Source: Candidatus Sulfotelmatobacter sp.
GTDB lineage: Bacteria; Eisenbacteria; RBG-16-71-46
Direction: 5' to 3'
NCBI GenBank assembly: GCA_035498555.1
Contig: DATKAB010000198.1
Coordinates: forward strand, 1-48,620
Length of the DNA: 48,620 nucleotides
The translations under genes were made by a program, and so were the position numbers. This document shows, one piece after another, positions 22,662 to 30,786 of the stretch. Each line of letters opens with the position of its first letter. The stretch's first letter is position 1. The notes below the pieces were generated by a model. The model did not search any database. It was not told where the DNA came from and was given only the letters and a program-made list of their open reading frames with translations.

Positions 22662-25097
22662 ATGGGAACCACGACGCTTGCCGCATCGCTTGCCGCACTG
22701 GCGATCGTCGCCGCACCCGCCCGCGCGCAGAACGTCCAGAGCAACCTGTGGGTGACCAATGGCATCGTGAACGCGATCGCGGTCTCGGGCAACACGGTCT
22801 ATATCGGCGGCGCGTTCACGCGACTCGGTCCGCCGATTGGCGGATTCGTCAGGGTCGACGGCACTACGGGCGCGGTGCTGCCGCCGGCGTACGGCGTCGC
22901 CGGCACGATCACCTGCTCGATTCCCGATGGCAGCGGCGGTCACTTCGTCGCCGGCAGCTTTGACGTTCAGGGCTTCTCGGGCTGGCCGATCGTCCACTTC
23001 GACTCCAGTGGACACGGGGTGTACCTGAACTCGTACTCGATCGATGGCACGGTGTACGCGATGGCGATCGATCCGCTCAACCCCGGCGTGCTCTATCTCG
23101 GCGGGGCGTTCAGTCACGTGGACGGCGCGATCCGCACCAATCTCGCCGCATTCGATCTCACCACCGGCTACCTCACCAGCTGGACTCCCAGCACCAACGG
23201 AACGGTTCGCACTCTGACCGCCTACAACGGAGTGATCTACATCGGCGGACACTTTAGCCAGGCGAACAGCGCGGCCCGCGGCAACCTGGCCGCGGTGGAC
23301 GCGTCCGGCGCACTCACCGCCTGGGACCCCGAGGCCAGTTCCGATGTCTGGACGATGGCCCTTTCGGTCTTGCCGATCACTCACGCGATCACGGTCTGGC
23401 TCGGCGGCCAGTTCATCAGCCTTCAGGGCCAGCCGCGCTACTCGATCGGCGCCGTGGACGGCGCGGGCACCCCGCTCGACTGGAGCCCGAACGCCGGTCA
23501 CATCGTGAAGACCATGGCCCTGGGCTATTCCCGCAACCGGGTGGTGGCGGTCTACATCGGCGGCACCTTCGACCAGATCGCCGGGCACTCGGTGCCGTAT
23601 CTGGCGGAGCTCGACGCCTCCGGAGCGGTCGTGACGGGATTCGCTCCGTCGCCCGATCAGGAGGTGGACGCCATCTGGCTCGACGGCTCGACGCTCTACG
23701 CGGGCGGCGAGTTCACGAACATGGGGGGCGTCTCGCGGCAGTTTGCCGCGTCGGTCGACGCGAGCACCGGCGCGGTGACGAGCTGGAACCCAAGCCCCAA
23801 CGGGTTCGTGACCTGCCTCGATGCCTCGGGTGGCAACGTCGATCTCGGCGGCTCGTTCGGGAGCCTCGGCGGCGTCACGCGCAATCATCTCGCCGCGCTC
23901 GACGCCTCGACCGGCCTGCCGACGTCGTGGGATCCGGATGTGGACGGAGTCGTCAACGCGCTTGCGGTCAGCAACGGCATGCTGTTCGCGGCGGGCGCTT
24001 TCAGCAGCGTCGGCGGGCAAACGCGCGGCAACGGCGCGGCCTTCGACGCGAACGGCGCGCTCACTCCGTGGGATCCCCGTGCGAATGGCGGCATCAACGC
24101 GCTGCTCCCGCTCGGCGGCTCGATCTACGCGGGTGGAGCCTTTTTCAGCGTGGCGGGACAGCCTCGCGGCCGGCTCGCTCAGCTCGACGCGATCACCGGA
24201 GACCCCTGGCCCGCGATCCCCAGCTCGGATGGACCGGTCTACGCGCTCGCGATCCACGATTCGATTGTCTACGTGGGCGGAATGTTTCAGACCTTTGGAG
24301 GAATGGCGCGGCACGGGGCCGCCGCGTTCGCCGTCTACTACAACAACGTGATGGCCTGGCAACCCAGTGTCACCGGCGGACCGCAGGGACCGCCCGCGGT
24401 GTATTGCATCGCACCGCTCACCTCGACCCTGCTGATCGGTGGGAGCTTCGACGCGGTGTTTGGATCGACCCGCCATGGGATCGCCGAGGTGGACTACACC
24501 CTCGGATCCCCGACTCCGTGGACTGCCTCCCCGTATCTTCCGGTGCGAGCATTCCTGCCGCTCGGGAACACGCTCTTCATCGGCGGTGACTTCTCCACTT
24601 TCAGTCCCGGATTCGGCGGACCGCTTGTCGCCGTGGATACTCCCACCATGGCCAATCTTCCATGGGGCTCCCCAATCGAGGGACAGGTCCGCTGCCTCGC
24701 CGCCGGCGCGGGGCGGCTCTACGCCGGTGGGATCTGGTTCGGGGCCGGCGGCTGGCCGCATGAGTGCCTGGCGGGGCTGTCGGGAGGCTTCGCGGGGGTG
24801 GGAGAGGAGCCGATCGAGCGACGCCCAGGCGCGCTTCGACTCTCCGCGAATCCGTCGCGGGGTCTGGTCTCGTTCCGATTCGCGATACCCGAACGCGGGC
24901 CGGCGAAGGCCGGCATCTACGACCTCGCGGGTAGGCGGGTGCGCGAGGTGTACGACGGCGAGCTCCCGGGCGGTGAGCAATCGCTCTCATGGGATGGCCG
25001 CGACGATGCCGGCCGACCGGCCCGATCCGGCGTCTACTTCGTGCGGGTGAACGGCGCGGGGGTTCAACTCGAAGCCAGGCTGGTGCATCTGCGCTGA
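22662..25097 (+). CDS. Secreted YVGGxF (DUF5122-like) propeller protein with FlgD-type C-terminal domain, paralogue 3
   Basis: An 811-residue exported protein. Signal peptide (TLAASLAALAIVAAPARAQ), then VQSNLWVTNGIVNAIAVSGN and the blade motif VYIGGAFTRLGPPIGGF. Blades repeat to about residue 715; one reads GNVDLGGSFGSLGGVTRNHL, nearly identical to VRVGGAFGSLGGVTRNHL in paralogue 2. The C-terminal domain has SANPSRGLVSFRFAIPE, WDGRDDAGRPARSGVYFVRV and RLVHLR. The start at 22662 follows GGGGAG by about seven bases. It is preceded by 106 intergenic bases and followed by the selenoprotein candidate. It is likely a surface or secreted binding protein. Confidence 0.9.
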   Translation: MGTTTLAASLAALAIVAAPARAQNVQSNLWVTNGIVNAIAVSGNTVYIGGAFTRLGPPIGGFVRVDGTTGAVLPPAYGVAGTITCSIPDGSGGHFVAGSFDVQGFSGWPIVHFDSSGHGVYLNSYSIDGTVYAMAIDPLNPGVLYLGGAFSHVDGAIRTNLAAFDLTTGYLTSWTPSTNGTVRTLTAYNGVIYIGGHFSQANSAARGNLAAVDASGALTAWDPEASSDVWTMALSVLPITHAITVWLGGQFISLQGQPRYSIGAVDGAGTPLDWSPNAGHIVKTMALGYSRNRVVAVYIGGTFDQIAGHSVPYLAELDASGAVVTGFAPSPDQEVDAIWLDGSTLYAGGEFTNMGGVSRQFAASVDASTGAVTSWNPSPNGFVTCLDASGGNVDLGGSFGSLGGVTRNHLAALDASTGLPTSWDPDVDGVVNALAVSNGMLFAAGAFSSVGGQTRGNGAAFDANGALTPWDPRANGGINALLPLGGSIYAGGAFFSVAGQPRGRLAQLDAITGDPWPAIPSSDGPVYALAIHDSIVYVGGMFQTFGGMARHGAAAFAVYYNNVMAWQPSVTGGPQGPPAVYCIAPLTSTLLIGGSFDAVFGSTRHGIAEVDYTLGSPTPWTASPYLPVRAFLPLGNTLFIGGDFSTFSPGFGGPLVAVDTPTMANLPWGSPIEGQVRCLAAGAGRLYAGGIWFGAGGWPHECLAGLSGGFAGVGEEPIERRPGALRLSANPSRGLVSFRFAIPERGPAKAGIYDLAGRRVREVYDGELPGGEQSLSWDGRDDAGRPARSGVYFVRVNGAGVQLEARLVHLR

Positions 25098-25152
25098 CCC
25101 CCGCGCCGGTTCACTTGCCCGCGGCCGCTGCTCCGCTTAGCTTCGCTCCGAC

Positions 25153-25839
25153 ATGGTCTCGTCCTGCCCCGCGACCGGGCCGCATCCGGAGAACGGTTGG
25201 CCCAGATACAGGCCGCGCGTTGCCGCAGCAATCCTCGTGCTTGGCGTGCTGACAGCGACCACGGCACTCGCGCTCGATCCGCTCGAGACGCACATGACGC
25301 CGCCGTCGCAGCCGCCGATCCAGGCGATCGAGGGGCGCGACCTCACGCCGGTGAAGGAGCTGTTCAACCGCGAGGCCGACCACATCCGCGTTCTCGTGCT
25401 GCTGTCGCCCACCTGACCGTTCTGCCTGCGGGGGGCCTCCGCATTCCAGAAAGCACTCGATCAGGACAGCAGCGATCTTCGCGTGATCGTGATGTGGGAA
25501 CACGTGACGCCCAGCGACAAGGACCTCACGCTGCCGCCCTCGGCTTCCCAATTCCGCATTCCCGACCGGCGCGCGGTGCAGTTCTGGGACGACCAGCGCG
25601 CGCTCTCGCGCACCATGGACTACGAGCTGCCGTTCGACACGCTAAAGAGCGTGGCCGACATCGACAGCAACAGTGTCATCGCCTGGGATTGCATCGCGCT
25701 CTACCGGCCCGGCCGGAGGTGGGAGCAGGTGTTCCCGGTTCCGGACTGGGCGGGACGGCCGGTCTCGGCGGTTGCCGAGACCATGCGGGTGCGGCTGCGC
25801 GCCATCGAGCGCGAGGCATCGCGCGACAGCGCGAGGTAG
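25153..25839 (+). CDS. Probable selenoprotein: exported thioredoxin-fold protein with a UPFC redox motif, read through TGA
   Basis: The frame from ATG 25153 meets TGA at 25414-25416 and continues in the same frame to TAG at 25837-25839, giving 228 residues if TGA is read as selenocysteine (residue 88). Upstream is a signal peptide or anchor (PRVAAAILVLGVLTATTALA) and a thioredoxin-type beta strand (HIRVLVLLSPT). Directly after the TGA comes PFCLRGASAFQKALDQ, so the site reads U-P-F-C. This is a CxxC redox motif with Sec in the attacking position, at the start of the first helix where thioredoxins have it. Then follow DLRVIVMWEHVTP (next strand) and AVQFWDDQRALSRTM. A hairpin at 25422-25449 lies at bacterial SECIS distance. 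It would be a periplasmic thiol oxidoreductase. No selA, selB or selC is in the window. A nonsense mutation or sequencing error is the alternative, but the intact downstream frame argues against decay. TAGCTT nine bases before ATG suggests a leaderless mRNA. Confidence 0.8.
25422..25449 (+). promoter_or_regulatory. Candidate bacterial SECIS hairpin
   Basis: TGCGGG (25427-25432) pairs with TCCGCA (25438-25443, one G-U) around loop GGGCC, and CTG (25422-25424) with CAG (25447-25449) below a small internal loop. The loop begins with G and lies 16 bases after the TGA. As I recall them, bacterial SECIS models require a G among the first loop positions and a spacing of roughly 16-37 bases; this fits at the short end. 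SelB would bind here to deliver Sec-tRNA. Confidence 0.65.
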
Positions 25840-25887
25840 GCGCGCCGTCCGCTCGACACTCCGACCGGCGAGCCCTACCTTGGCGGC

Positions 25888-26925
25888 ATGAATCGGGCGT
25901 GCCTCTGCGCATTCGCTCTCGCGGCGCTGCTTCCGCCCGCCACCGCCGTGGGCGCCAAGACCGACGCCGCGATTCTCCAGAACGGCGACCACATCACCGG
26001 CGAAGTGAAGGGCCTCGCGCGCGGGAAGCTCGACTACAGCACCGATGACGCCGGCCGCCTTTCCATCGAATGGGAGAAGCTGGCGCGCCTGACCAGCCCG
26101 CACTCGTTCCATCTCGAACTGGATTCGGGCGAGCGCTACCTGGGGAGTCTCGGGGTGCCCGATCGCGATGGGCGCGTGGTCGTGCAAGGTGCGCGCACCG
26201 ACACGCTGGCGCTCCCTCGGATCGTCGAAATCACGCCGCTCAATGCCGCATTCCTCCAGCGGCTGATCGCCTACTTCGATCTCGGCTTCACGCTCGCCAA
26301 GGCCAACCAGGCGACTACCTTCAGTCTGAGCGGCGCCGCCGATTACCGCGGGGAATCCGTCGGCAGCCAGACCAAGTTCGACTCCTACGCGCAGGGACAG
26401 GAGTCGGTGCCGACCACCACACGCAACTCGGTCCGGCAATCGGTGAGCTGGTATCTGCCGCATCGCTGGTCGGTGGTGGGGCTCGCACAGCTCGAGCAGA
26501 ACGACGAGCTGGATCTCGACCATCGCGTCACCGCCGGTGGCGGCATCAGTCGCATGGTCGCGCAGAGCAATCGCATGGATTTCTCGCTGGGAGCGGGGCT
26601 GGTCGGCACCCAGGAGCAGTTCACCACCGACACGGGGCGCTCCTCCGATGCCTCTTTCGAAGGGCTGCTGGCCATGAACTGGGACATGTTCCGATTCGAC
26701 AGTCCGAAGCTGGACTTCAATACCGGCGCGGCGGTGTATCCGAGCATCTCGGATGCAGGCCGCGTGCGCGGGCAGCTGGACTTTCGCCTGACTTATGAGG
26801 TGTTCAAGGACTTCAACACCGGAGTCCGTTTCAGCGACACGTTCGACAGCCGGCCGCCCGACGCCGGGGCATCGAAGAACGACTACATCACCACGCTCAC
26901 GATCGGCTGGTCGTATCGGCGCTGA
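25888..26925 (+). CDS. DUF481 (YdiY-like) outer-membrane protein
   Basis: 345 residues. Signal peptide MNRACLCAFALAALLPPATA. A small N-terminal domain follows (AAILQNGDHITGEVKGLARG, then GKLDYSTDDAGRLSIEWEKL), a beta fold that precedes DUF481 in many proteins. From about residue 125 the chain alternates as in a beta-barrel: ATTFSLSGAADYRGE, SVSWYLPHRWSVVGLAQLEQ, HRVTAGGGISR, ending TLTIGWSYRR. DUF481 proteins are outer-membrane barrels, some induced by salt or acid; their biochemical role is unknown. TACCTT six bases before ATG 25888 suggests a leaderless transcript. It lies 48 bases after the selenoprotein candidate and may follow it functionally. Confidence 0.88.
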   Translation: MNRACLCAFALAALLPPATAVGAKTDAAILQNGDHITGEVKGLARGKLDYSTDDAGRLSIEWEKLARLTSPHSFHLELDSGERYLGSLGVPDRDGRVVVQGARTDTLALPRIVEITPLNAAFLQRLIAYFDLGFTLAKANQATTFSLSGAADYRGESVGSQTKFDSYAQGQESVPTTTRNSVRQSVSWYLPHRWSVVGLAQLEQNDELDLDHRVTAGGGISRMVAQSNRMDFSLGAGLVGTQEQFTTDTGRSSDASFEGLLAMNWDMFRFDSPKLDFNTGAAVYPSISDAGRVRGQLDFRLTYEVFKDFNTGVRFSDTFDSRPPDAGASKNDYITTLTIGWSYRR

Positions 26926-26935
26926 GGCTCAGCGC
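26919..26935. terminator. Shared perfect dyad over both convergent stop codons
   Basis: GCGCTGA-GGC-TCAGCGC is a perfect inverted repeat. Its left arm ends in the TGA of the DUF481 gene and its right arm starts with the TGA complement of the minus-strand gene, so the genes are three bases apart and share one hairpin. Confidence 0.55.
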
Positions 26936-29052
26936 GGCCGCTCGTTCAGTTCGCGGCACACGCCGAGCAGGTCGCCGATGCCATAGAAGTCCACCGCGAT
27001 CACGTTGGGCATGCGCCCGCGCTCGCGCGCATAGGCGTCGAGCCGCCGCATCAGGAACTCTCGCGAGTTGACGACCTCGGCGTTGGTGGGCTTGGGACTC
27101 GGCACGGTCTCGACCCAGTGGTTCATGAGCATCAGCGAGCCCGAGGTCCCGCCGCGATTGGGGCGGTTCGAGAACTCGGTGGTGTCGCGGAATCCGTAGG
27201 GAGTTTCCTGCATGGTCGTGAAGGTGGGGTGATACCAGGACACGCCCTCCGAGTGGTTCTCGGCCATCACCACCACGCGCTGGTCGGACTCGACCATTTG
27301 ACGCAGCGTGGGCCACGTTCCACCCACCGGGCCGCGATAAACGAAATCGACCAATCCGCTCTCGACGAAGCACCGCGCGACGTCGGCAGGCGTGACGCTC
27401 TCGTCCTGGATGTCGAAGATCAACACCTCGCCGGGGTTGGCGACCAGGAAGCTGCGCACTTCGCGAAGCACGGGAACGAACCGCGTCGAGCCCAGTTCAC
27501 AGAAGCCATGGCACAGATAGATGTCGCGCGGCCCCTCCTTGCCGCCCGCCAATCGATCGCGTATGCGCAGCGCCGCCTCCATGCCTTCCTTGCCCACCGC
27601 GCTCTCGTACTTGTCCATCGCGTTCGATTCCCCGCTGAGGTCGGTCTTCACCGTGCCACCGACGGGATTGCCGTAGTGCAGATCGATCAGGAAGGCGCGG
27701 ATGCCATCCTCGAGCTGTCTGGGGATGTCGCCGTTCTGATTGGTGAACATCCAGCCCGGGAGACCGGCGCCGCCCATCGAATTGTGCGTTCCCGGGAACA
27801 CCACCTGATCGAGCCTTCGGTCGCAGAGCTCGGGCAGGCCGTTGCAGGCCAGCAGGGCGGCCTCGGTGGAGGGCGGAGGGACGGCGGTCGAGCGGAACAG
27901 CCACACGCCCGCCCCCGCGAGCAACAGGGCCGCGATCGCGCCCACCAGGACCGCCTGCCCGCGGGACACGCGTGGCGCGGTCCGGGCCTCTCTTGTCTTC
28001 GCCTGGATCTCGGGCATCAGGTGAAACGCGGCGACGAACGCTTCGCGCAGGCCCGCGAACGCCACGACCACGCCGGCGAGCCAGGCCGTCACCATCAGCG
28101 ACGGCATCGGCCAGAAGATCAGCGCCGCGCCGGCGGCGGCGCCGAGCAGCCCGCGCGCGAAGCGCGTGCGCATCAACGCCTGCGGGGCAGTCAGCCAGGA
28201 GCGAAGATGGTCGAACCAATCCTGAAGCGGGACGCGCTCGAGGAGCGAGGCGGCGGCCGCGGCCAGCACCAGCCCGGCGAAGCCCAGCGCCGCCGCCCAG
28301 TAGGTGAGTCCCGCGAGGAATGCGCCGAGCAGGCCGGCCATCGCCGGCATCAGCGCCGGAGGACGCGCGAAGACCGAGAGCAGGCGGCCGCCGAACTGGC
28401 CGAGGATCGCGAGCAGCAGCGCGAGCGTCACCAGCGCGACGCCGTGGCGGATGATGGCCCGGCGCCGATCGCTGGCCAGCCGCACGCTCGCCGCACACAG
28501 CAGGACTCCCAGCACCAGCAGCGCGACCGAACCGTTGCGGGCCCGGTGTCCGACCCGGACGAGCCTCGCGCTCACCGCGCCGCCCGGCATCTGGTCCAGC
28601 CGGCCGATCGCGGCCGAGACCTCGGGCGGCAGCTTTCTTGCCAGCTCGGGCCGCGAGGACAGCGCGCTCTGGAGCAGGGCGCCCAGGTCCTGAACGGTGA
28701 GCACGATCCTGGTGCTGGTGCCGGTGAAGAGCGCATGGTGGAGGGCGCGCGCGCTGCGCCGCGCCGCGGCGCGGAACGGGGGCGAGGACACGACGCCGCG
28801 GCCGATGCCCACCAGGATCGGGCGGATGCCAATGAGGTTGGGCTCCGCCTTGATGACCGCATCCGCGAGGCGCTCGGCGACGAAGGTGGCGACCTCGGGG
28901 TTTTCGAGGCTCGCCGCGATCCGCTCCGAGAATCCCCGCTCGTCGAACAGTGACCGCGTGGCGTAGCCGAGCAGGGCGGCGAGCAGAATGGAGAGGATGC
29001 CAATCGTGCCGAACGCGATGGACAGCAGGTGCCGCACGCGATTCGCGAGCAT
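26929..29052 (-). CDS. Membrane protein with C-terminal PI-PLC-like (X-domain) catalytic region
   Basis: 707 residues in two parts. Residues 1-390 have one N-terminal hydrophobic helix (SIAFGTIGILSILLAALLGY), a soluble stretch, then about six more helices, the last (VLVGAIAALLLAGAGVWLF) just before the catalytic part. Residues 400-707 resemble phosphatidylinositol-specific phospholipase C: VVFPGTHNSMGG with His423, DGIRAFLIDLHYG, and DIYLCHGFCELG with His515, the two general acid/base His of the X domain. LIFDIQDE and VIAVDFYGIGD fit the barrel strands. The enzyme would cleave phosphodiesters at the outer face of the membrane. The substrate is not clear because Ca-independent bacterial members vary. 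The fusion with a multi-span membrane domain is unusual. Confidence 0.85.
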   Translation of the reverse strand: MLANRVRHLLSIAFGTIGILSILLAALLGYATRSLFDERGFSERIAASLENPEVATFVAERLADAVIKAEPNLIGIRPILVGIGRGVVSSPPFRAAARRSARALHHALFTGTSTRIVLTVQDLGALLQSALSSRPELARKLPPEVSAAIGRLDQMPGGAVSARLVRVGHRARNGSVALLVLGVLLCAASVRLASDRRRAIIRHGVALVTLALLLAILGQFGGRLLSVFARPPALMPAMAGLLGAFLAGLTYWAAALGFAGLVLAAAAASLLERVPLQDWFDHLRSWLTAPQALMRTRFARGLLGAAAGAALIFWPMPSLMVTAWLAGVVVAFAGLREAFVAAFHLMPEIQAKTREARTAPRVSRGQAVLVGAIAALLLAGAGVWLFRSTAVPPPSTEAALLACNGLPELCDRRLDQVVFPGTHNSMGGAGLPGWMFTNQNGDIPRQLEDGIRAFLIDLHYGNPVGGTVKTDLSGESNAMDKYESAVGKEGMEAALRIRDRLAGGKEGPRDIYLCHGFCELGSTRFVPVLREVRSFLVANPGEVLIFDIQDESVTPADVARCFVESGLVDFVYRGPVGGTWPTLRQMVESDQRVVVMAENHSEGVSWYHPTFTTMQETPYGFRDTTEFSNRPNRGGTSGSLMLMNHWVETVPSPKPTNAEVVNSREFLMRRLDAYARERGRMPNVIAVDFYGIGDLLGVCRELNERPR

Positions 29053-29169
29053 TCAACCTCCGAGCACAAGATACCGGGTCTCGCGATGAATCGAGAAATG
29101 CCGGACCCGCCCCTTCGGCGGCGAGCGGAGTCGCTTCTCGGCACCCGCGCTTCGATGTAGTGTCTGCGC

Positions 29170-29442
29170 ATGTGCCGCAACATTCGGACACTGCACAATT
29201 TCGATCCGCCCGCGACCGATGACGAGGTGCGCGCGGCAGCGCTCCAGTACGTGCGGAAGATCAGCGGCAGCACCAGACCCTCCCGCGCCAACGAAGACGC
29301 ATTTCAGCGGGCCGTAGACGAGGTCACGCGCGCCTCGCGCGAGCTGCTCGATGCGCTGGTGACCCACGCGCCGCCGCGCGATCGCGAGGTCGAGGCGCAA
29401 CGGGCCCGCGAGCGCGCGAAGCTGAGATTCGGCACGAGCTGA
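29170..29442 (+). CDS. DUF2277 family protein
   Basis: 90 residues. The start MCRNIRTLHNFDPPATDDEV is the DUF2277 signature (MCRNI..L.NF.PPAT..E), followed by ALQYVRKISGSTRPSRANED and a helical part ending RARERAKLRFGTS. It is a small soluble helical protein, widespread and uncharacterised; the CRN start with a conserved Cys2 is invariant in family members I know. Only two bases separate its stop from the next gene, suggesting one transcript. TAGTGT six bases before the ATG may be a -10 box of a leaderless mRNA. Confidence 0.92.
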   Translation: MCRNIRTLHNFDPPATDDEVRAAALQYVRKISGSTRPSRANEDAFQRAVDEVTRASRELLDALVTHAPPRDREVEAQRARERAKLRFGTS

Positions 29443-29444
29443 GC

Positions 29445-30350
29445 ATGGGAAGGCACCGGTCGCGGCTCGCGAGCGCGGCGGTGGCGCTGGCGGCCATCGT
29501 CCCGCTCGGCCAGGGCGCGGCGGCGCAGTCGTCGCCCGCACCCGGCGGCGACACCACGTTCGTCGCGGCGCAGCCCAGGCGCTGGTCGTCGTTCCTGCCG
29601 ATCCTGGGCGAGGAGGCCACCAAGCGCGGGATCGAGCTGCCGCTGCCATTCGGCGCCGGCGCCGTCTACTACCATTTGAGCCGTGACATTCGCATCACCG
29701 ACGTGCGGGTGGGCCGGAACGGCAATCCACCGACATCGGTCAGCAGCTTCGCGCAGCTCGCCGCGCGCGCCGACGTCGACAACGTGAACCTGAAGCTCGA
29801 TGCCTGGATCCTTCCGTTCGTCAACGTGTATCTGATCGCCGGCTACATCTGGAACAGCTCGAATACCACCATCAACGTGTCGCTGCCGCCGCTTCTTCCC
29901 GGCGGCTCGCCCCGCCAGAAACAGATGGAGGTGCCCACCCGCATGACCGGATCGGTGGGCGGAGTGGGGATCACGCTGGCCGGCGGCTATGGACCCTATT
30001 TCATGATCTACGACGCCAATTTCGATCAGGCCGACCTGGGCTTCGACAGTCGATTCAAGGCGGTGGTGACGTCGATTCGCGGCGGCTGGAACGGCCGGGC
30101 CGGATCGCGGCCACTGCGCGCCTGGGCCGTGGTCACCGACTGGAACACGTTCGCGACCGCCACCGGCACGGTCGCCGACCCCGATGGCGGCTCGCTGGCG
30201 TTCGAAGTGGATCAGGGCCCGGCCTACCGCTACACCTACGGCGTCGGCGCCCAGTACTCACTGCGTCGCGAGATCGAGTTCGCCACCGACCTCGGCACCG
30301 ATGGCCACGGCGGCTGGTACGTCGCGCTGGTGCCGGTATTCCGCTTCTGA
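29445..30350 (+). CDS. Outer-membrane beta-barrel protein, unknown function
   Basis: 301 residues. Signal peptide (RLASAAVALAAIVPLGQGAAA-Q region), then a barrel-like body of alternating strands: FGAGAVYYHLSRDIRITDVR, VNLKLDAWILPFVNVYLIAG, VGGVGITLAGGYG, YRYTYGVGAQYSLRREIEFA. It ends WYVALVPVFRF, with the C-terminal Phe used by the BAM complex. The mix of YIWN and ITLAGG strands resembles transporter-type barrels without a named family. It begins two bases after the DUF2277 stop. A strong hairpin follows at 30392. Confidence 0.82.
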   Translation: MGRHRSRLASAAVALAAIVPLGQGAAAQSSPAPGGDTTFVAAQPRRWSSFLPILGEEATKRGIELPLPFGAGAVYYHLSRDIRITDVRVGRNGNPPTSVSSFAQLAARADVDNVNLKLDAWILPFVNVYLIAGYIWNSSNTTINVSLPPLLPGGSPRQKQMEVPTRMTGSVGGVGITLAGGYGPYFMIYDANFDQADLGFDSRFKAVVTSIRGGWNGRAGSRPLRAWAVVTDWNTFATATGTVADPDGGSLAFEVDQGPAYRYTYGVGAQYSLRREIEFATDLGTDGHGGWYVALVPVFRF

Positions 30351-30391
30351 GCGCTGCGCCCGACTCGCTCCCGCTTTCCGCCGAAAAAGCA

Positions 30392-30424
30392 ACGCCGCCG
30401 GTCAGATCCCGCGACCGGCGGCGT
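30392..30424. terminator. Bidirectional terminator
   Basis: ACGCCGCCGGTC (30392-30403) and GACCGGCGGCGT (30413-30424) form a perfect 12-bp stem with a 9-base loop. On the minus strand the stem is followed by TGCTTTTTCGG, a proper T tract, so it acts best for minus-strand transcripts. It also ends the plus-strand barrel gene. Confidence 0.75.
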
Positions 30425-30437
30425 ATTCGGCCCTGCG

Positions 30438-30515
30438 CTAGGCCGGCTTGATGTTCTGATTCATCCGGAACAGGACGAAGTCGATGTCGCGATACGGATA
30501 AGCCGTGGCGTCCAC
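30438..30515 (-). pseudogene. Possible C-terminal remnant of a lost gene
   Basis: The minus-strand frame ending in TAG at 30438-30440 reads VDATAYPYRDIDFVLFRMNQ, then NIKPA. This has protein-like composition, unlike the GC-biased sequence upstream. It stops 14 bases before the T-tract terminator at 30392-30424, as the end of a real gene would. Upstream I see no start or domain. It may be the tail of a deleted gene or chance. Confidence 0.3.
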
Positions 30516-30603
30516 GCGAGGCACGTCCCGGGCGCGAGGCCCGCAGCCTCGAGGCTCGAGCACGCGGGCGGCGGGGGCTCGAGCTCGAAATGCTAGGCCC
30601 GGT

Positions 30604-30786
30604 TCACGCTCGGTTCAAGGTCCGAGTCGGCGAGCGCCGGCGGCGTTTGAAAAACTGGATCTGACGCTCGTGGCGCTCGGCCCCCTCGCGCGTGTCGAAC
30701 GTGCCCAGATTGCGGCGCCGTCCGGTCTTCGGGTCGGGCTTGCTCGAATAGAGCCGGAAGCGCCCGTCCTCGAGCCTGCGGATCAC
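30604..30786 (-). CDS. Small conserved basic protein of unknown function
   Basis: 60 residues starting at GTG 30786: MIRRLEDGRFRLYSSKPDPK, then TGRRRNLGTFDTREGAERHE and RQIQFFKRR. The G.(Y/F)RLYS.K.DPKTG.RRNLGTF.T...AE.HE..(I/V)Q.FK pattern recurs in small stand-alone bacterial proteins. It looks like the beta-sheet arm of an integrase-type or AP2-like DNA-binding fold, which I infer from its shape. The GTG overlaps the TGA of the preceding gene (GTGA at 30786-30783), so translation is coupled. Confidence 0.72.
   Translation of the reverse strand: MIRRLEDGRFRLYSSKPDPKTGRRRNLGTFDTREGAERHERQIQFFKRRRRSPTRTLNRA

Noticed and set aside
20303-24980. Very long minus-strand open frames opposite the secreted-protein genes
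   Set aside because: They are mirror frames of GC-rich coding sequence, with Arg/His/Asp-rich text and no motifs. The plus-strand genes have signal peptides and domains.
25153-25416. Reading the selenoprotein region as two separate short genes split at the TGA
   Set aside because: Both halves are in the same frame and together make one thioredoxin fold. The second half has no ribosome-binding site or start near the TGA.
27118-28953. 611-codon plus-strand frame opposite the PI-PLC-like gene
   Set aside because: Its composition is that of an antisense shadow (RRAEQ-rich) with no recognisable domain.
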